DNA of 64,000 nucleotides from Mycobacterium sp. DL99 (GCF_004762045.1 NZ_SJOM01000007.1:1077926-1141925); one strand, 5' to 3'; counted from the first letter of the stretch, positions 9,163-19,974 are shown. Numbers and translations: made by a program. The notes: generated by a model not told the origin, from the sequence alone.

Positions 9163-9510
9163 ATGACGCTGTCCGTGGAGATGATCACAGTCGACTGCAC
9201 CGATCCCGACGCGCTGGCCCGGTGGTGGGCCCAAGCCGTCGGTGGGGAGGTAAACGTCTTTGCCCCAGGCGAATTCGTGGTGTTGGTACGTCCCGACGGG
9301 CCGCGGCTGGGATTTCAGAAGGTTCCGGATCCGACGCCGGGCAAGAACCGCATCCACCTCGACTTCACCGCACCCGACGCCGAAGCTGAGGTGGCCAGGC
9401 TCGTGGGTCTGGGCGCAACCGAAACCGGACGGCACAGTTTTGGCCCGGAGTTCAATTGGGTGGTACTGGCCGACCCGGAGGGCAATGCGTTCTGTATCGC
9501 GGGCTCATAG
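9163..9510 (+). CDS. VOC / glyoxalase-like domain protein (Rv0801-like)
   Basis: The 115-aa single-domain protein has two beta-alpha-beta-beta-beta modules (MITVDCTDPDALARWW at the start, HLDFTAPDAEAEVARL in the middle, WVVLADPEGNAFCI at the end). This is the glyoxalase/bleomycin-resistance/dioxygenase fold, in a subgroup common in actinobacteria. Its substrate is unknown. It follows the aminopeptidase by 15 bases. Confidence 0.85.
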   Translation: MTLSVEMITVDCTDPDALARWWAQAVGGEVNVFAPGEFVVLVRPDGPRLGFQKVPDPTPGKNRIHLDFTAPDAEAEVARLVGLGATETGRHSFGPEFNWVVLADPEGNAFCIAGS

Positions 9511-9531
9511 CGCCGAGCCCGGTGGTGGGGC

Positions 9532-10551
9532 TCACGGCGGGCAGCTCTCGAATTGGGTGCGCAGCCCGGTCTGAAGGTCCGTCATCGGCGGCGTCCGCGG
9601 CTGGGGTTCCCGGGCGTCCGCCGAACAACCCCCGGGTCGGACGGTGATCTGCGCATCCTCGACTTCGTAGACCGTCGGTAGCTCCGAATTCTTGATGAGC
9701 TGTAGCTGCTCGATCAGAACGCGATCCGCATCGGGATCGGCGGGCACATCTTGGATGGAAAAGCGGGGCGGCTTCAGGTCGAATTCGCCTTTGGTCGGTG
9801 CCAGCTGATCGAGTGCCTCCCACAGCGCCAGTTGCTCCGGGTCAGGCAGGCCGTGGTTTGAACGGATGCCCGGTGCACCGTTGGTGTCCGCATCGAAGAT
9901 GCTCCAGTCCGCGGTCGAGTCCGGAAAGTCCGTGACCAGCCTCCGGACCGAGGCTGCGAACTCCGAAGCGCTGAGCGGATCATCCCGGTGGCCGAAACTG
10001 CGCAGGGTCACCGTCAGACTGGTGCGTGCCGGTTGCCAGGCGCCGTCGGGAGATGCTGACCCGACGATTTCGTACGCGTAGTCGCCCTGCGACAGTTTCA
10101 GCCAGTCCCGCCACGGCGGTTCCGGGGTGGTCTTCAACGGTTCGAAGTTGACGTACATCGTGGAGCCCGTTTGGGCGGGGAAGGATTGGGCTGAACGCCT
10201 CACGTTGAGGCCGGCCCCCAGCCCGCCGTACACCATCGATCGGTGGATCTGGTCGGCAAAGGTGCGGCCGAGCGCCGACAGTTGGTCCGCGGTGGTATCG
10301 GCACCGACGTAGACATCGAAGCCGGCAGTGCGCACCCCGAACCCGCTGTTGCTTGTGACGGTGTGTGTGACAAACGTGACGCCGGGCTGGCGCCGCAACA
10401 CGTTGTCGATCAAGCCGGCCGACCACGAGCCCCTGAACTGGCAACAGGTCAAGCCGAGGACCAGTACGACGCCGAGAATGGCGAGACGGCCCTTGGCCCC
10501 GAGCTTGCGCACCCGCTGAGTATGCCGCCGCGCGGGCGGGCGCAGGCGCAC
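9532..10551 (-). CDS. membrane-anchored protein of unknown function
   Basis: 339 aa. A basic N-terminus precedes one hydrophobic segment (about residues 22-37, [15 protein letters not shown]), then an exported domain. The LTCC could be an atypical lipobox, but the residues before the Cys do not fit well. No known domain is recognised. The exported part contains repeated mentions of a beta-rich pattern ([17 protein letters not shown]) and Cys near the C-terminus (GGCSADA, FESCPP). It lies convergent with the VOC gene and divergent from purL, whose start is 52 bases away. Confidence 0.7.
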   Translation of the reverse strand: MRLRPPARRHTQRVRKLGAKGRLAILGVVLVLGLTCCQFRGSWSAGLIDNVLRRQPGVTFVTHTVTSNSGFGVRTAGFDVYVGADTTADQLSALGRTFADQIHRSMVYGGLGAGLNVRRSAQSFPAQTGSTMYVNFEPLKTTPEPPWRDWLKLSQGDYAYEIVGSASPDGAWQPARTSLTVTLRSFGHRDDPLSASEFAASVRRLVTDFPDSTADWSIFDADTNGAPGIRSNHGLPDPEQLALWEALDQLAPTKGEFDLKPPRFSIQDVPADPDADRVLIEQLQLIKNSELPTVYEVEDAQITVRPGGCSADAREPQPRTPPMTDLQTGLRTQFESCPP

Positions 10552-10602
10552 TCAGCAATCGCGGGTCGGACGTGCGAGATCGGCAACGATAGACTCTTGG
10601 GC

Positions 10603-12921
10603 GTGACGTCTGAGCTCACCCACGCTATGGATACGGTGCAGCGGGCAGCCGCCACCCCCGATCAGCCCCAGCCGTACCGCGAACTCGGCCTCAAGGACGA
10701 CGAGTACGAGCGGATTCGCGAGATCCTGGGTCGCCGCCCCACCGACGCCGAGCTGGCCATGTATTCGGTGATGTGGAGCGAACACTGCTCCTACAAGTCC
10801 TCGAAGGTGCACCTGCGCTACTTCGGTGAGACCACCACCGAGGAGATGCGCGCCGGCATGCTGGCCGGCATCGGTGAGAACGCCGGCGTCGTCGACATCG
10901 GCGACGGCTGGGCCGTCACCTTCAAGGTCGAGTCCCACAACCACCCGTCCTATGTCGAGCCCTATCAGGGCGCGGCCACCGGCGTCGGCGGCATCGTCCG
11001 CGACATCATGGCGATGGGCGCCCGGCCCGTGGCGGTCATGGACCAGCTGCGGTTCGGCGCGGCCGATGCACCGGACACCCGCCGTGTGCTCGACGGTGTG
11101 GTTCGCGGTGTCGGCGGCTACGGCAACTCGCTGGGCCTGCCCAACATCGGCGGCGAGACGATCTTCGACCCGTCGTACGCGGGCAACCCGCTGGTCAACG
11201 CGCTGTGCGTGGGTGCCCTGCGCAAGGAAGACCTGCACCTGGCCTTCGCCTCGGGCACCGGCAACAAGATCATCCTGTTCGGCGCGCGCACCGGCCTGGA
11301 CGGCATCGGCGGTGTCTCGGTGCTGGCGTCGGACACCTTCAGCGGCGACGAGAGCGGCGCGGGCCGCAAGAAGCTGCCGAGTGTCCAGGTGGGCGACCCG
11401 TTCACCGAGAAGGTGCTCATCGAGTGTTGCCTCGAGCTGTACTCGGCCGGCCTCGTGGTCGGCATCCAGGACCTCGGCGGTGCCGGATTGTCCTGTGCCA
11501 CCTCTGAACTCGCGTCTGCCGGTGACGGTGGCATGCGCATCGAGCTGGATCAGGTGCCGCTGCGGGCCAAGGACATGACCCCGGCCGAGGTGCTCTCCAG
11601 CGAGTCCCAGGAACGCATGTGTGCCGTGGTGACGCCGGAGAACGTCGAGGCGTTCATGGCGGTGTGCCGCAAGTGGGAAGTGCTGGCCACCGTCATCGGT
11701 GAGGTCACCGACGGGGACCGGCTGGAGATCACCTGGCACGGCGAAACCGTGGTCGACGTCCCGCCGCGCACCGTGGCCCACGAGGGCCCGGTCTACCAGC
11801 GCCCGGTGGCCCGTCCCGACACCCAGGACGCCTTGGTCGCCGACACCTCGGCCAAACTGCCCCGGCCCAAGACCGGCGATGAACTCAAGGCCACCCTGCT
11901 GGCGCTGATCGGCAGCCCGCACCTGTGCAGCCGGGCGTTCATCACCGAGCAGTACGACCGCTACGTGCGCGGCAACACCGTGCTGGCAGAGAATGCCGAT
12001 GGCGGTGTGCTGCGCATCGACGAGAACACCGGCCGCGGCATCGCCGTCTCCACCGACGCCTCGGGCCGCTACACCCAACTCGACCCGTACACGGGCGCGC
12101 AGTTGGCCCTGGCCGAGGCCTACCGCAATGTCGCGGTCACCGGGGCCACCCCGGTGGCGGTGACCAACTGCCTCAACTTCGGGTCCCCCGAGGATCCGGG
12201 TGTGATGTGGCAGTTCAGCCAGGCCGTCCGCGGGCTGGCCGACGGCTGCGCCGCCCTTGGCATCCCGGTCACCGGCGGCAACGTCAGCTTCTACAACCAG
12301 ACCGGTTCCACGGCGATCCTGCCGACCCCGGTGGTCGGTGTGCTCGGCGTGATCGACGACGTGAAGCGACGCATTCCGACCGGCCTCGGCACCGAACCGG
12401 GCGAGACGCTGCTGCTGCTCGGCGATACCCACGACGAGTTCGACGGGTCGGTTTGGGCCCAGGTCACCGGCGATCACCTGGGCGGCGTTCCGCCGAAGGT
12501 GGACCTGGCCCGCGAGAAGCTGCTGGCCGAGGTGCTGACTGCGGCATCGCGTGACGGCCTGATCTCCGCGGCGCACGACCTGTCCGAGGGGGGGCTGATC
12601 CAGGCCGTGGTGGAGGCCGCGCTGACCGGTGAAACCGGATGCCGGGTCATCCTTCCGGAGGATCTCCCGGCGGGCATCGATCCGTTCGTGTTCCTGTTCT
12701 CCGAGTCCGCGGGCCGGGTGCTCGTGGCCGTGCCGCGCACCGAGGAGAGCCGGTTCCGGTCGATGTGTGAGGCCAGGGACCTGCCGGTGACCCGGGTCGG
12801 CGTCGTCGACCAGGGCCCCGAAGGCGGCGAGCCCTCGATCGAGGTCCAGGGACAGTTCAGCATCACTCTCGCGGAGCTACGGAGTACGTCTGAGGGCGTG
12901 CTGCCCGGGCTGTTCGGGTGA
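10603..12921 (+). CDS. purL: phosphoribosylformylglycinamidine synthase subunit PurL
   Basis: This 772-aa protein is the small-type PurL, the ATP-dependent synthetase that converts FGAR to FGAM with PurQ and PurS. Recognisable blocks are [47 protein letters not shown] and [13 protein letters not shown]. The GTG at 10603 is taken as the start; ATG 10627 is an alternative. The frame is open much further upstream over the divergent gene, which is not real coding. Its stop overlaps the next gene by four bases. A 674-codon open frame on the opposite strand is a GC artefact. Confidence 0.95.
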   Translation: MTSELTHAMDTVQRAAATPDQPQPYRELGLKDDEYERIREILGRRPTDAELAMYSVMWSEHCSYKSSKVHLRYFGETTTEEMRAGMLAGIGENAGVVDIGDGWAVTFKVESHNHPSYVEPYQGAATGVGGIVRDIMAMGARPVAVMDQLRFGAADAPDTRRVLDGVVRGVGGYGNSLGLPNIGGETIFDPSYAGNPLVNALCVGALRKEDLHLAFASGTGNKIILFGARTGLDGIGGVSVLASDTFSGDESGAGRKKLPSVQVGDPFTEKVLIECCLELYSAGLVVGIQDLGGAGLSCATSELASAGDGGMRIELDQVPLRAKDMTPAEVLSSESQERMCAVVTPENVEAFMAVCRKWEVLATVIGEVTDGDRLEITWHGETVVDVPPRTVAHEGPVYQRPVARPDTQDALVADTSAKLPRPKTGDELKATLLALIGSPHLCSRAFITEQYDRYVRGNTVLAENADGGVLRIDENTGRGIAVSTDASGRYTQLDPYTGAQLALAEAYRNVAVTGATPVAVTNCLNFGSPEDPGVMWQFSQAVRGLADGCAALGIPVTGGNVSFYNQTGSTAILPTPVVGVLGVIDDVKRRIPTGLGTEPGETLLLLGDTHDEFDGSVWAQVTGDHLGGVPPKVDLAREKLLAEVLTAASRDGLISAAHDLSEGGLIQAVVEAALTGETGCRVILPEDLPAGIDPFVFLFSESAGRVLVAVPRTEESRFRSMCEARDLPVTRVGVVDQGPEGGEPSIEVQGQFSITLAELRSTSEGVLPGLFG

Positions 12922-14645
12922 CGGCGAAAGCCCTCAACGAACGTCATCCTCTGCTGCACTGGGCCTGGAGCCTGGTGCGACTGGACTTCGTCGGCATTGC
13001 CGTCGGAGCCCTGTTCTTCTGTCTCTCGCTGACCCCGTCGCTGTTGCCGCGCGACTGGTTGTTCGCCGGGCTGATCGGCGGTATCAACGCCGCGATCGGC
13101 TACGGCATCGGGGTTCTGCTGGGAAAAGCGCTGTACCGCTTCGTGTTACGCAACCGCGCCTGGTGGCCACCGTCGAAGCGGACGTTGTACTGGCTGAAGG
13201 CGCTCGTCGTGACCGGTGCGGCCACGGCCGGAGTGCTGATGCTGATTCCCGCGGCGGCCTGGCAACGGCAGGTCTCGGCGTTGATGGGCATGGAAGGTCC
13301 GGCCACGCTCGGCTATCTGCGCACCCTGATCATCGCCGTCGCGGTGGGCGCGGCGCTGATCGCCACGGCACGGTTGCTCCGCGATATCGTGCGACTGCTG
13401 GCCAGGTGGTTCATCCGGCGCTGGCATCTGCACCGGGAGGTGGCCCAGTTCATCGGGACCGCAATCGTGGTGGTCCTGGTCGTCACGCTCGTCAACGGCG
13501 TGCTCTACCGCGGGTTCCTGGCGGGCGCCAGCCGGGTGTTCCAGCCGCAGAACTCCACCACCCGTGAGGGCATCAGCCGGCCGGTCGAACCTGAAAGATC
13601 AGGCAGCCCAGACTCATTCGCGCCGTGGGACTCCCTGGGCTTTCAGGGTCGCAACTTCGTGGCGACCGGCCCGCGTGCCGCCGAGCTCGAAAAGGTCAAC
13701 GGCGCTCCGGCCCGCGAACCCATCCGGGTGTACGCCGGGCTGCACACCGCCGAGACAGAAGACCAGCGAATTGCGGTGCTGCTCAGCGAGCTTGAGCGCA
13801 CCCATGCCTTCGACCGCAAGTTGTTGGTCATCGTCCCCACCACCGGCACCGGTTGGGTGAATCCGGTGGCGGCCCGCGCGCTGGAGCTGATGTACAACGG
13901 CGACACCGCGATGGTCGGCATGCAGTATTCCTATCTGCCGAGCTGGATTTCGTTCATGGGGGACCGGGAGAAGTCCATGAAAACCGGACGGCTGATGATC
14001 GACGCGATCCAAGCGCGCTGGGCGCAGCTGCCACCCGATCACCGCCCCCAGCTGGTGCTCTACGGGGAGAGCCTGGGGTCGATGGGCGGGCAGGGCGCAT
14101 TCAGCTGGCTCCCCGACATCTCGCGGATGGGCTTCTCCTCGGTGCTGTGGGTGGGCCCGCCCAATGCCAGTCCGCTGTGGCGCGGTCTGACCGCGCGCCG
14201 CGACCCGGGCACCCCGCAAGCGCGACCCAGCTATGACAACGGCCGCACCGTGCGGTTCTCCGAGGCCGCGAACGCCGCCGAGATCGCCGAGGACACCGGT
14301 GCTCCGTGGGAGGGCACCCGGGTTCTGTTCCTGCAGCACCCGTCGGACCCGATCATCTGGTGGTCGACGGATCTGCTGTTCTCCGAACCGGATTGGCTGG
14401 TCGAACCGCCCGGGACGGACCGCACCGCCTCGATGCGCTGGTACCCGATCATCACGTTCTGGCAGGTGGCCGCCGACATCACCAACGCGTCGAGCGTCCC
14501 GGCCGGACACGGGCACAACTACGGTGAATCGGTGCTCGACGGCTGGGCGGCGGTGGCGCCACCGGAGGGGTGGACACCGGAGGACACGGAGCGAATCCGG
14601 GTAGCTCTGGAGAAGGCCGAGGCCAACAACGGACCCGAATACTGA
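12918..14645 (+). CDS. membrane-associated alpha/beta-hydrolase (Abhydrolase_9 type)
   Basis: 575 aa. The N-terminal third has four to five membrane helices ([38 protein letters not shown] and others to about residue 200). A cytosolic or periplasmic hydrolase domain follows. [14 protein letters not shown] near residue 380 is the nucleophile elbow (Ser), and HGHNYG near 537 supplies the His. This layout fits the PF15420-PF10081 family, of unknown substrate (possibly lipid esters). GTG 12918 overlaps the purL stop. Confidence 0.85.
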   Translation: MTAKALNERHPLLHWAWSLVRLDFVGIAVGALFFCLSLTPSLLPRDWLFAGLIGGINAAIGYGIGVLLGKALYRFVLRNRAWWPPSKRTLYWLKALVVTGAATAGVLMLIPAAAWQRQVSALMGMEGPATLGYLRTLIIAVAVGAALIATARLLRDIVRLLARWFIRRWHLHREVAQFIGTAIVVVLVVTLVNGVLYRGFLAGASRVFQPQNSTTREGISRPVEPERSGSPDSFAPWDSLGFQGRNFVATGPRAAELEKVNGAPAREPIRVYAGLHTAETEDQRIAVLLSELERTHAFDRKLLVIVPTTGTGWVNPVAARALELMYNGDTAMVGMQYSYLPSWISFMGDREKSMKTGRLMIDAIQARWAQLPPDHRPQLVLYGESLGSMGGQGAFSWLPDISRMGFSSVLWVGPPNASPLWRGLTARRDPGTPQARPSYDNGRTVRFSEAANAAEIAEDTGAPWEGTRVLFLQHPSDPIIWWSTDLLFSEPDWLVEPPGTDRTASMRWYPIITFWQVAADITNASSVPAGHGHNYGESVLDGWAAVAPPEGWTPEDTERIRVALEKAEANNGPEY

Positions 14646-15295
14646 TGCCGGCCAGCCGGATTCGCGCAGTGGCGCTGGCTGTGGGCCTGGTCGCATGGAA
14701 CGGTCTGGTCGATCCCCGGTTGCCGGCCCGGTGGCAGCCGCTGGTGCGGGCGGCACTGGGCAGCGTACTGATGGTCGGAACGGGTGCCCGCCCGGGCTTT
14801 CGGCCCCCGGCGGTGTGGTCGGGTCTACGACTGGGAGCGGCCGCCGCGACCGCGGTGAGCGCGGGTGTGGCGGCGACCTCGACAGTGCCGGTGGTCCGCA
14901 CCGGGATGCGCCGAAAGGTCCTGCCCGTAGCTCCGGGCAGATGGCTGGCGCTGCGGATTCCGCTGGGAACCGTCTGGCCGGAGGAGGCCGGCTTCCGCGG
15001 CGCGCTGGGCAAGGTCGGTGCCGAGGCATTCGGCCCGACGGGTGGTCAGGTGTTGCAGGCCACCGCTTTCGGGCTGTCACACATCGCCGACGCCCGTGCC
15101 GCAGGGCAACCCGTGATCCCGACGGTCGTGGCCACCGGCATCGCCGGATGGGTGTTCGGCTGGCTTGCGCAGCGCTCTTCGAGCCTGGCCGCGCCGATGC
15201 TGGCGCACCTGGCGATCAATGAGGCGGGGGCACTGGCCGCACTGGCCTACCAAGCCGTGCCAACAACCCTGCCAGCGCGAGGATCGCAGCCGTAG
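14645..15295 (+). CDS. CPBP-family intramembrane metalloprotease (Rv0804-like)
   Basis: The 216-aa multi-span membrane protein has the CPBP (CAAX prenyl protease / bacteriocin-processing) motifs. These are EEAGFRGAL near residue 116 (Glu-Glu and Arg), GLSHIADA near 145 and HLAINEAG near 195. The ATG shares one base with the previous stop (TGATG), so the two membrane proteins are coupled. The last 80 bases are shared tail-to-tail with the transporter gene on the other strand. Confidence 0.83.
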   Translation: MPASRIRAVALAVGLVAWNGLVDPRLPARWQPLVRAALGSVLMVGTGARPGFRPPAVWSGLRLGAAAATAVSAGVAATSTVPVVRTGMRRKVLPVAPGRWLALRIPLGTVWPEEAGFRGALGKVGAEAFGPTGGQVLQATAFGLSHIADARAAGQPVIPTVVATGIAGWVFGWLAQRSSSLAAPMLAHLAINEAGALAALAYQAVPTTLPARGSQP

Positions 15296-16484
15296 CGGCC
15301 AGCGGCCACAACGTGGGTAACGCAAAACTGGTGACCCGCAGGGGGATCAACACCACACAGACCGCCACCACGGTCAGGATCACGCGGGGCGCCTGCTGCG
15401 CCGCCGCGGAACCCTCGATACGTGAATTGGCCTCCGTGACAAGCACATAGACGACCAGAAGAAGCAGGGCCGGGACGACCATCTGCAGTCGGCCGATATG
15501 TCCCTGAAACCGGCTGAACGCCACAGCCAGGACACACATCACCGCGGGAACCAGGATCGCGACTTCCGGACCGGAACCGAACAACCGTCCCGCGACCCGG
15601 GTGGCCGCCCACGTCAGGGCCAGCAGCGCCGCCGACCCCAGGCACAACGACCCGGCGGTGAACCAGTAGTACCCGGCGTCGGCAAAGAACTGGGAGACGA
15701 TCAGCGAGAGGTTCACGGCGGTCGGGTGGAACCCGCCGGTCGCACCGATGTTGACGGCCAGCAGTAGGGCGACTGTGCCCAGCGCCGTGATCCCCACCGC
15801 AGCGCCCACCGGACGCGCGACCGACACCAGGCGGCCGCTGACCACGGTTGCGGCCTCGAATCCCACCAGCCCCAGGCCGAGCGGAATGGCGGCCGCCGTC
15901 ACCAGCAGGACAGAATCGACGGGCGTGGGCCCGCCGATCTGCATCGGAGGGGTACCTGATGCGACCCGGGCCATGATCGCCAGCGCCAGGTAGAGAAAAA
16001 CCAGCAGGCCCGCGCCGGCCAGCGCGGCAGCCGTCGCACCCACCGCACGGGTGGGCAGGTAGGCCACCACCGCGCCGGCGATGACCACCACCGCCACCGA
16101 CCAGCCGGGCCACCACCAGCCGGCCAGCGCGGTCTCCAGGTCAGGCGCCCCGGTCAACGGCTGCAGGGCGAGCGTGAGCGCGGCACCCACGCCCAGCAGC
16201 GCGTAGGCCGCCAGTTGGACGAGGCTGGTGAACCGTCCGGCGGCGGGACCCACGGTGGAGGCGACCAGATCACCCGTCGACACCGACTGTGGCGCATTGC
16301 GGTGCAGCCGGGCGAACGCGAAAACCAACACGGCGGCGATGGCCGCGGCACACAGGCCGGCCACCCCGTTGAAGACCGCGGCACCGATCGGTCCGATCGA
16401 CAGGCCGACGGCACGCCACGCGGGAAGCGCAGGGGGCCAGGCTGCGGACGGCTCCGGGCTAGCCGGTACTGCGCGTTTAGGCAT
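15216..16484 (-). CDS. APC-superfamily permease (amino acid transporter-like)
   Basis: The 422-aa protein contains about 12 hydrophobic helices. Its first helix (LSIGPIGAAVFNGVAGLCAA) has the small-residue unwound segment typical of amino acid-polyamine-organocation carriers. The substrate cannot be read. The reading frame runs 80 bases into the convergent CPBP gene. At the corresponding M. tuberculosis locus I recall different genes (Rv0805, Rv0806c), so this may be a lineage-specific insertion (inference). Confidence 0.75.
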   Translation of the reverse strand: MPKRAVPASPEPSAAWPPALPAWRAVGLSIGPIGAAVFNGVAGLCAAAIAAVLVFAFARLHRNAPQSVSTGDLVASTVGPAAGRFTSLVQLAAYALLGVGAALTLALQPLTGAPDLETALAGWWWPGWSVAVVVIAGAVVAYLPTRAVGATAAALAGAGLLVFLYLALAIMARVASGTPPMQIGGPTPVDSVLLVTAAAIPLGLGLVGFEAATVVSGRLVSVARPVGAAVGITALGTVALLLAVNIGATGGFHPTAVNLSLIVSQFFADAGYYWFTAGSLCLGSAALLALTWAATRVAGRLFGSGPEVAILVPAVMCVLAVAFSRFQGHIGRLQMVVPALLLLVVYVLVTEANSRIEGSAAAQQAPRVILTVVAVCVVLIPLRVTSFALPTLWPLAATAAILALAGLLARLGRPVRPVPPPH

Positions 16485-16566
16485 CGATCAGACTTCTTGT
16501 ATCGGCGACGCGTTCACAAATCCCCTTTTCGCGCAAAGACCTCTCCCGAGCAAGATCGTAGAGCGG

Positions 16567-17775
16567 TCACGGGTTGATCGTGGGCTCACCGATCTGCCGC
16601 CCCCAGACATAGTCGGTGAAGATCGGCGAGCCGAGTTCGACATGGTTGTACGGCGCGATCGACAGGCCGGTGTCCATCACCAGATACGGCGCAGGCCACA
16701 GGTCTTTGGTGATCGGCTTCCAGCAGCCGGGCTTGCCCTCGGGCCCGCCCTTGGCATTGACCCGCGGCAGGTTGTCCGGATACACGTAGGCGTTGCCCAC
16801 ACCGATGCTCGACAAGGTCCCCGTGCTGTCGAACGAATATCCGTTGTCGCCGCCGAACGTCGCATAGAAGGCGGGCGCGACGTCGTGGTAGTTGCGGATG
16901 GTGCAGAACAGCTGCCCCTGATAGTCGTCGAACAGTTTCGACGTCGGGATCAGATCCTGCGCGCCACGCTGCAGATACGGGCCGCCGCGCTCGAGGATGT
17001 CGGAACCGGTCCCGGCGAAGCCGATCGCCGCGATCAGCGCGGCGTCGAGGTGAGCGCGCTGGGAGTTGAAGGTGGCAGCACTGCGGGCGGCGTCGGCCAG
17101 GCCGTCGAACAGGTCGGGCCCGGCCGCCGCATACCGTTCGCCGAGATCGGCCAGGGCCGCGATGTCATGGCGCAGCGCGGGCAGGCGCGGGTTCACATCG
17201 TCGAGGATCGTGTTGCCGTCGGCCAGCGACTGACCGAATGCACTGCCCAGGCCGGTCAGCGCCTGGGCGGTGGCAGACAGGGTCTGGTTCAGCTTGATCG
17301 GGTCGACCTGTTCGGTGATGGCGGTGATGGTCTCGAACAAACTGTTGAACTCGGTGGTGACCGCCGTGACGTCGATCGGCGTTGAGCTCGAAACCGGTTG
17401 TGAACTCGGATGTTCCGGTGAGGTGAAGGCCACGTACTTGTTGCCGAACACCGTGGTCGCCTGGATCGAGGTCTGCACGTTGGCCGGCAGCAGGTCCATG
17501 TACTTCGGGTTGATGTCGAGCCGCACCAGGGCCCGCACCGGGTCCCCGCCGTCGGTGCTCACCGCGCCCACCCGGCCGATGGGAACCCCGTTGTAGGTCA
17601 CCTTCGAACCCGGATCGAGAACCAGGCCGGCCCGCGAGGCCAGCAGGGTCAGCGGTGTCCTGGGTTCGAAAGCGCCCCGGAACTGCGCCACGATCAACCC
17701 GAGTACCAGCGCCAGGATCGCCAAGAGCACTGCACCGGCCGTGCGATACGGCGGATTACGGTGATCGGCAAACAC
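16567..17775 (-). CDS. orphan MCE-family (MlaD-domain) protein
   Basis: The product is 402 aa: one N-terminal membrane helix (TAGAVLLAILALVLGLIVAQF, about residues 12-32), then the MCE/MlaD domain (AGLVLDPGSKVTYNGVPIGRV). A helical coil-rich region and a C-terminal Cys-containing domain follow (GKPGCWKPITKDLW). MCE proteins form lipid-transport tunnels, normally as six-protein operons with YrbE permeases. None of those partners are here, so this one is an orphan. GTG 17775 is chosen because it places the helix near the N-terminus; the open frame extends 80 codons upstream into the divergent gene. Confidence 0.87.
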   Translation of the reverse strand: MFADHRNPPYRTAGAVLLAILALVLGLIVAQFRGAFEPRTPLTLLASRAGLVLDPGSKVTYNGVPIGRVGAVSTDGGDPVRALVRLDINPKYMDLLPANVQTSIQATTVFGNKYVAFTSPEHPSSQPVSSSTPIDVTAVTTEFNSLFETITAITEQVDPIKLNQTLSATAQALTGLGSAFGQSLADGNTILDDVNPRLPALRHDIAALADLGERYAAAGPDLFDGLADAARSAATFNSQRAHLDAALIAAIGFAGTGSDILERGGPYLQRGAQDLIPTSKLFDDYQGQLFCTIRNYHDVAPAFYATFGGDNGYSFDSTGTLSSIGVGNAYVYPDNLPRVNAKGGPEGKPGCWKPITKDLWPAPYLVMDTGLSIAPYNHVELGSPIFTDYVWGRQIGEPTINP

Positions 17776-17793
17776 TTTGCGAGACTCTATGGC

Positions 17794-18183
17794 ATGGCCG
17801 CGCGAGGCAGTGTCGATCCACAAAAGACCAGGGCGGCGGTCGCCGCAGTGGCCGACTGGCTGCGCGAACCCACCCATGCCGAGCCCACGCGCGCGGAACT
17901 GGCCGAGGCGGTCCGGCTGACCGCGCGCACCCTGGCCGCGTCGGCCCCCGGCGCCAGTGTCGAGGTGCGGGTGCCGCCCTTCGTCGCGGTGCAGTGCATC
18001 GAAGGGCCCCGCCATACCCGAGGCAACCCGCCCAACGTCGTGGAAACCGATCCCCGCACCTGGCTGCTGCTGGCCACCGGACTGCTCGATCTCGAGGCGG
18101 CAGGTGCTGCCGTGCAGATGTCGGGATCGCGGGCCGGTGAGGTGGCCCGGTGGCTGCCACTGGTGCGGTTGGGGAGCGCCTAG
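17794..18183 (+). CDS. sterol-carrier-family (SCP-like) protein (Rv0807-like)
   Basis: A 129-aa cytosolic protein with the actinobacterial SCP-like pattern VEVRVPPFVAVQCIEGPRHTRGNPPNVVETDP and TWLLLATGLLDLEAAGAAVQMSGSRAGE, split here by eight intervening residues. Such domains bind lipids or act as small partners of lipid enzymes. It is divergent from the MCE gene with only 18 bases between starts, which would put both under the same regulatory site. The start ATG 17794 gives the family length. The stop overlaps the convergent DUF4259 stop by four bases. Confidence 0.8.
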   Translation: MAARGSVDPQKTRAAVAAVADWLREPTHAEPTRAELAEAVRLTARTLAASAPGASVEVRVPPFVAVQCIEGPRHTRGNPPNVVETDPRTWLLLATGLLDLEAAGAAVQMSGSRAGEVARWLPLVRLGSA

Positions 18184-18563
18184 TCCCGTTCGCGCGTGGC
18201 GGCCAGCGCGATGGCCCGCTCGAAGGTGCCGACGAGTACCGCGCGCCGTTCGACTTTGTAGTCGTCATCCGGATCGAGCTCGTCGATGTACTCGTCCCAT
18301 ACGCGCATGTATCGATCACGCCAATCGCTGAGCGCCGCCACCGAGGGAAAGGTTGCACCGACCCTTGGCGGCTCGGCGATCTCGACCAGGATCTCGAGCC
18401 AGGCGGGCACCATCGCTCCGCCCCACTCGTCCGGCTCCAGGGCGGAATCGTCGTCCGCGTCTGCGAACTGCTCCGCGATTTCGTCGATGATCCGACCCGT
18501 CAGTGCGCCCAGCCCGTCGGCCACGGTGTCGCTCTCGAAGTTCCCCGGACCCCAAACTCCCAC
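18180..18563 (-). CDS. DUF4259 family protein
   Basis: 127 aa. It starts with the family hallmark MGVWGPGNFESDTVADGL and ends in a short helical region (FERAIALAATRERD). It is acidic, soluble and of unknown function; DUF4259 proteins often sit in accessory regions. The stop overlaps that of the sterol-carrier-like gene. Confidence 0.82.
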   Translation of the reverse strand: MGVWGPGNFESDTVADGLGALTGRIIDEIAEQFADADDDSALEPDEWGGAMVPAWLEILVEIAEPPRVGATFPSVAALSDWRDRYMRVWDEYIDELDPDDDYKVERRAVLVGTFERAIALAATRERD

Positions 18564-18621
18564 AAAATCCTCCTAGCAGGGCAGATGACGTGCTCGACGA
18601 GGCTACCGGGATCACCGCGAC

Positions 18622-19974
18622 TCACCGGAAGTAGGGATACTCCTGCACCCAGTGAAAGCCCCGGTTCCGCAGGGTGAACTGGTTGAGATCCAGCCGATCC
18701 AGCCAGATCGCGACGTCGCGGCCGGACAACTCGCCGGTCAGTTGCAGCTGCTCAGGTGTCGGCCGGGACGCGGTGAGCGTGGCCAGGGGTGCGCCGTCCG
18801 GGCCCGACACCGTGAGGTTGTTCCCGTCGAGCTTGAGCGGTGCGTCCACCAGTTCGCCGCTCATCCGTTGGTAGGTGAGTAGCTCGGGCAGGTCGAAAAC
18901 GACCCGCTGCCAACGGTACTGATCGGTGGTCAGCGGCGGCGCCGCTGAGCCGTCGACGTCGAAGCGGCTCACCGTCCAGATCCCGTACAGCTCGGGTTTG
19001 GCGCGGCCACCGCCGTACTCGCGCCAGCTCTGCCAACTGGTCAGAACACAACCGGCCACCATCCAGATGCCGAGGACGGCCTGTATCCGCGCCGCGATGG
19101 TGTTGGCCCGAGCACCGGCGAACAGTTCGGGTTGGACGGCCGGTTCGGTGGTGCGCTGAAGCACCAGGAAGTCGGCCATCCGCCGGAATTGCGGGGCGAG
19201 CAGCACCAGACCCATCAACAAGAGATGTCCGGAGAGAATTTTCACCGGCACATCGAAGGTCATGTTCAGCAGGAACACCTGCACCATGCTGGCCACGCCG
19301 AGCAGGGCACCCAGCGTCCCGGTCCGCGGCAGGAACAGCAACAACCCGGCGAGCACCTCGACCGCGCCGAGCGCCATCTCGTACGGATAGGAGCTGCCGA
19401 CCTGCAGCCACAGCACCGACGCCGGGCTGAACTCGCCGTACGGTCGCAACAACGCCGCCAGCGGCGGCGCCGGCATCTGCGTCGGCACCAGCTTGGCGAA
19501 TCCGTAGAACAACATCTGGCCGGCCACGCACAGCCGCACGAAGGTCAGGAACCAGGCCCACAGCCTCGAGTAGTCGTGGCGCTGCCGGTCCAGCCATGAC
19601 CACACCGCTGTGCCGACGACGGCGAACACCAACAGGCAGAAGACCATCACCCAGATCGCGGCCTGGTCCCCGCTGCCCGAGTCCTGATGCAGAACCGCCT
19701 CGACGCCGAAGACATGGCGGCCGACCCAGTCCACCAGCGGGCCCAGCACCGTCATCTGCCACATCACCGCCCGATCCGGCAGCCAGTGCCCCACGATCCC
19801 CAGGAAGGCGAACGTGATCTGCGCGAACAACAGACAGAACAGGCCGAAGTACAGGAAGCAGAACCGGAATGCGATCTTCGTCACCTCCGGCCACGGTTGC
19901 GGCCGGGCCTCCGCGTCGGAATCGAGGGGATCGGTTGCCGGCTTCTCGGAGAGTTGGCGGGTCACGAAATCCAT
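18622..19974 (-). CDS. DoxX-family multi-span membrane protein
   Basis: About 450 aa. It has several membrane helices, including FCFLYFGLFCLLFAQITFAF near the N-terminus. A DoxX-like four-helix core is centred on MLFYGFAKLVPTQMP and GAVEVLAGLLLFLPRTGTLGAL, split here as two motifs. The last 130 residues form a soluble tail. DoxX proteins are linked to redox and thiol stress in mycobacteria, but no partner is nearby. The start is uncertain: ATG 19974 or ATG 19989. Confidence 0.75.
   Translation of the reverse strand: MDFVTRQLSEKPATDPLDSDAEARPQPWPEVTKIAFRFCFLYFGLFCLLFAQITFAFLGIVGHWLPDRAVMWQMTVLGPLVDWVGRHVFGVEAVLHQDSGSGDQAAIWVMVFCLLVFAVVGTAVWSWLDRQRHDYSRLWAWFLTFVRLCVAGQMLFYGFAKLVPTQMPAPPLAALLRPYGEFSPASVLWLQVGSSYPYEMALGAVEVLAGLLLFLPRTGTLGALLGVASMVQVFLLNMTFDVPVKILSGHLLLMGLVLLAPQFRRMADFLVLQRTTEPAVQPELFAGARANTIAARIQAVLGIWMVAGCVLTSWQSWREYGGGRAKPELYGIWTVSRFDVDGSAAPPLTTDQYRWQRVVFDLPELLTYQRMSGELVDAPLKLDGNNLTVSGPDGAPLATLTASRPTPEQLQLTGELSGRDVAIWLDRLDLNQFTLRNRGFHWVQEYPYFR

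Noticed and set aside
10552..12576. 674-codon open frame on the minus strand over purL
   Set aside because: It mirrors purL codon positions in GC-rich DNA, lacks any domain and would need to overlap a certain gene entirely.
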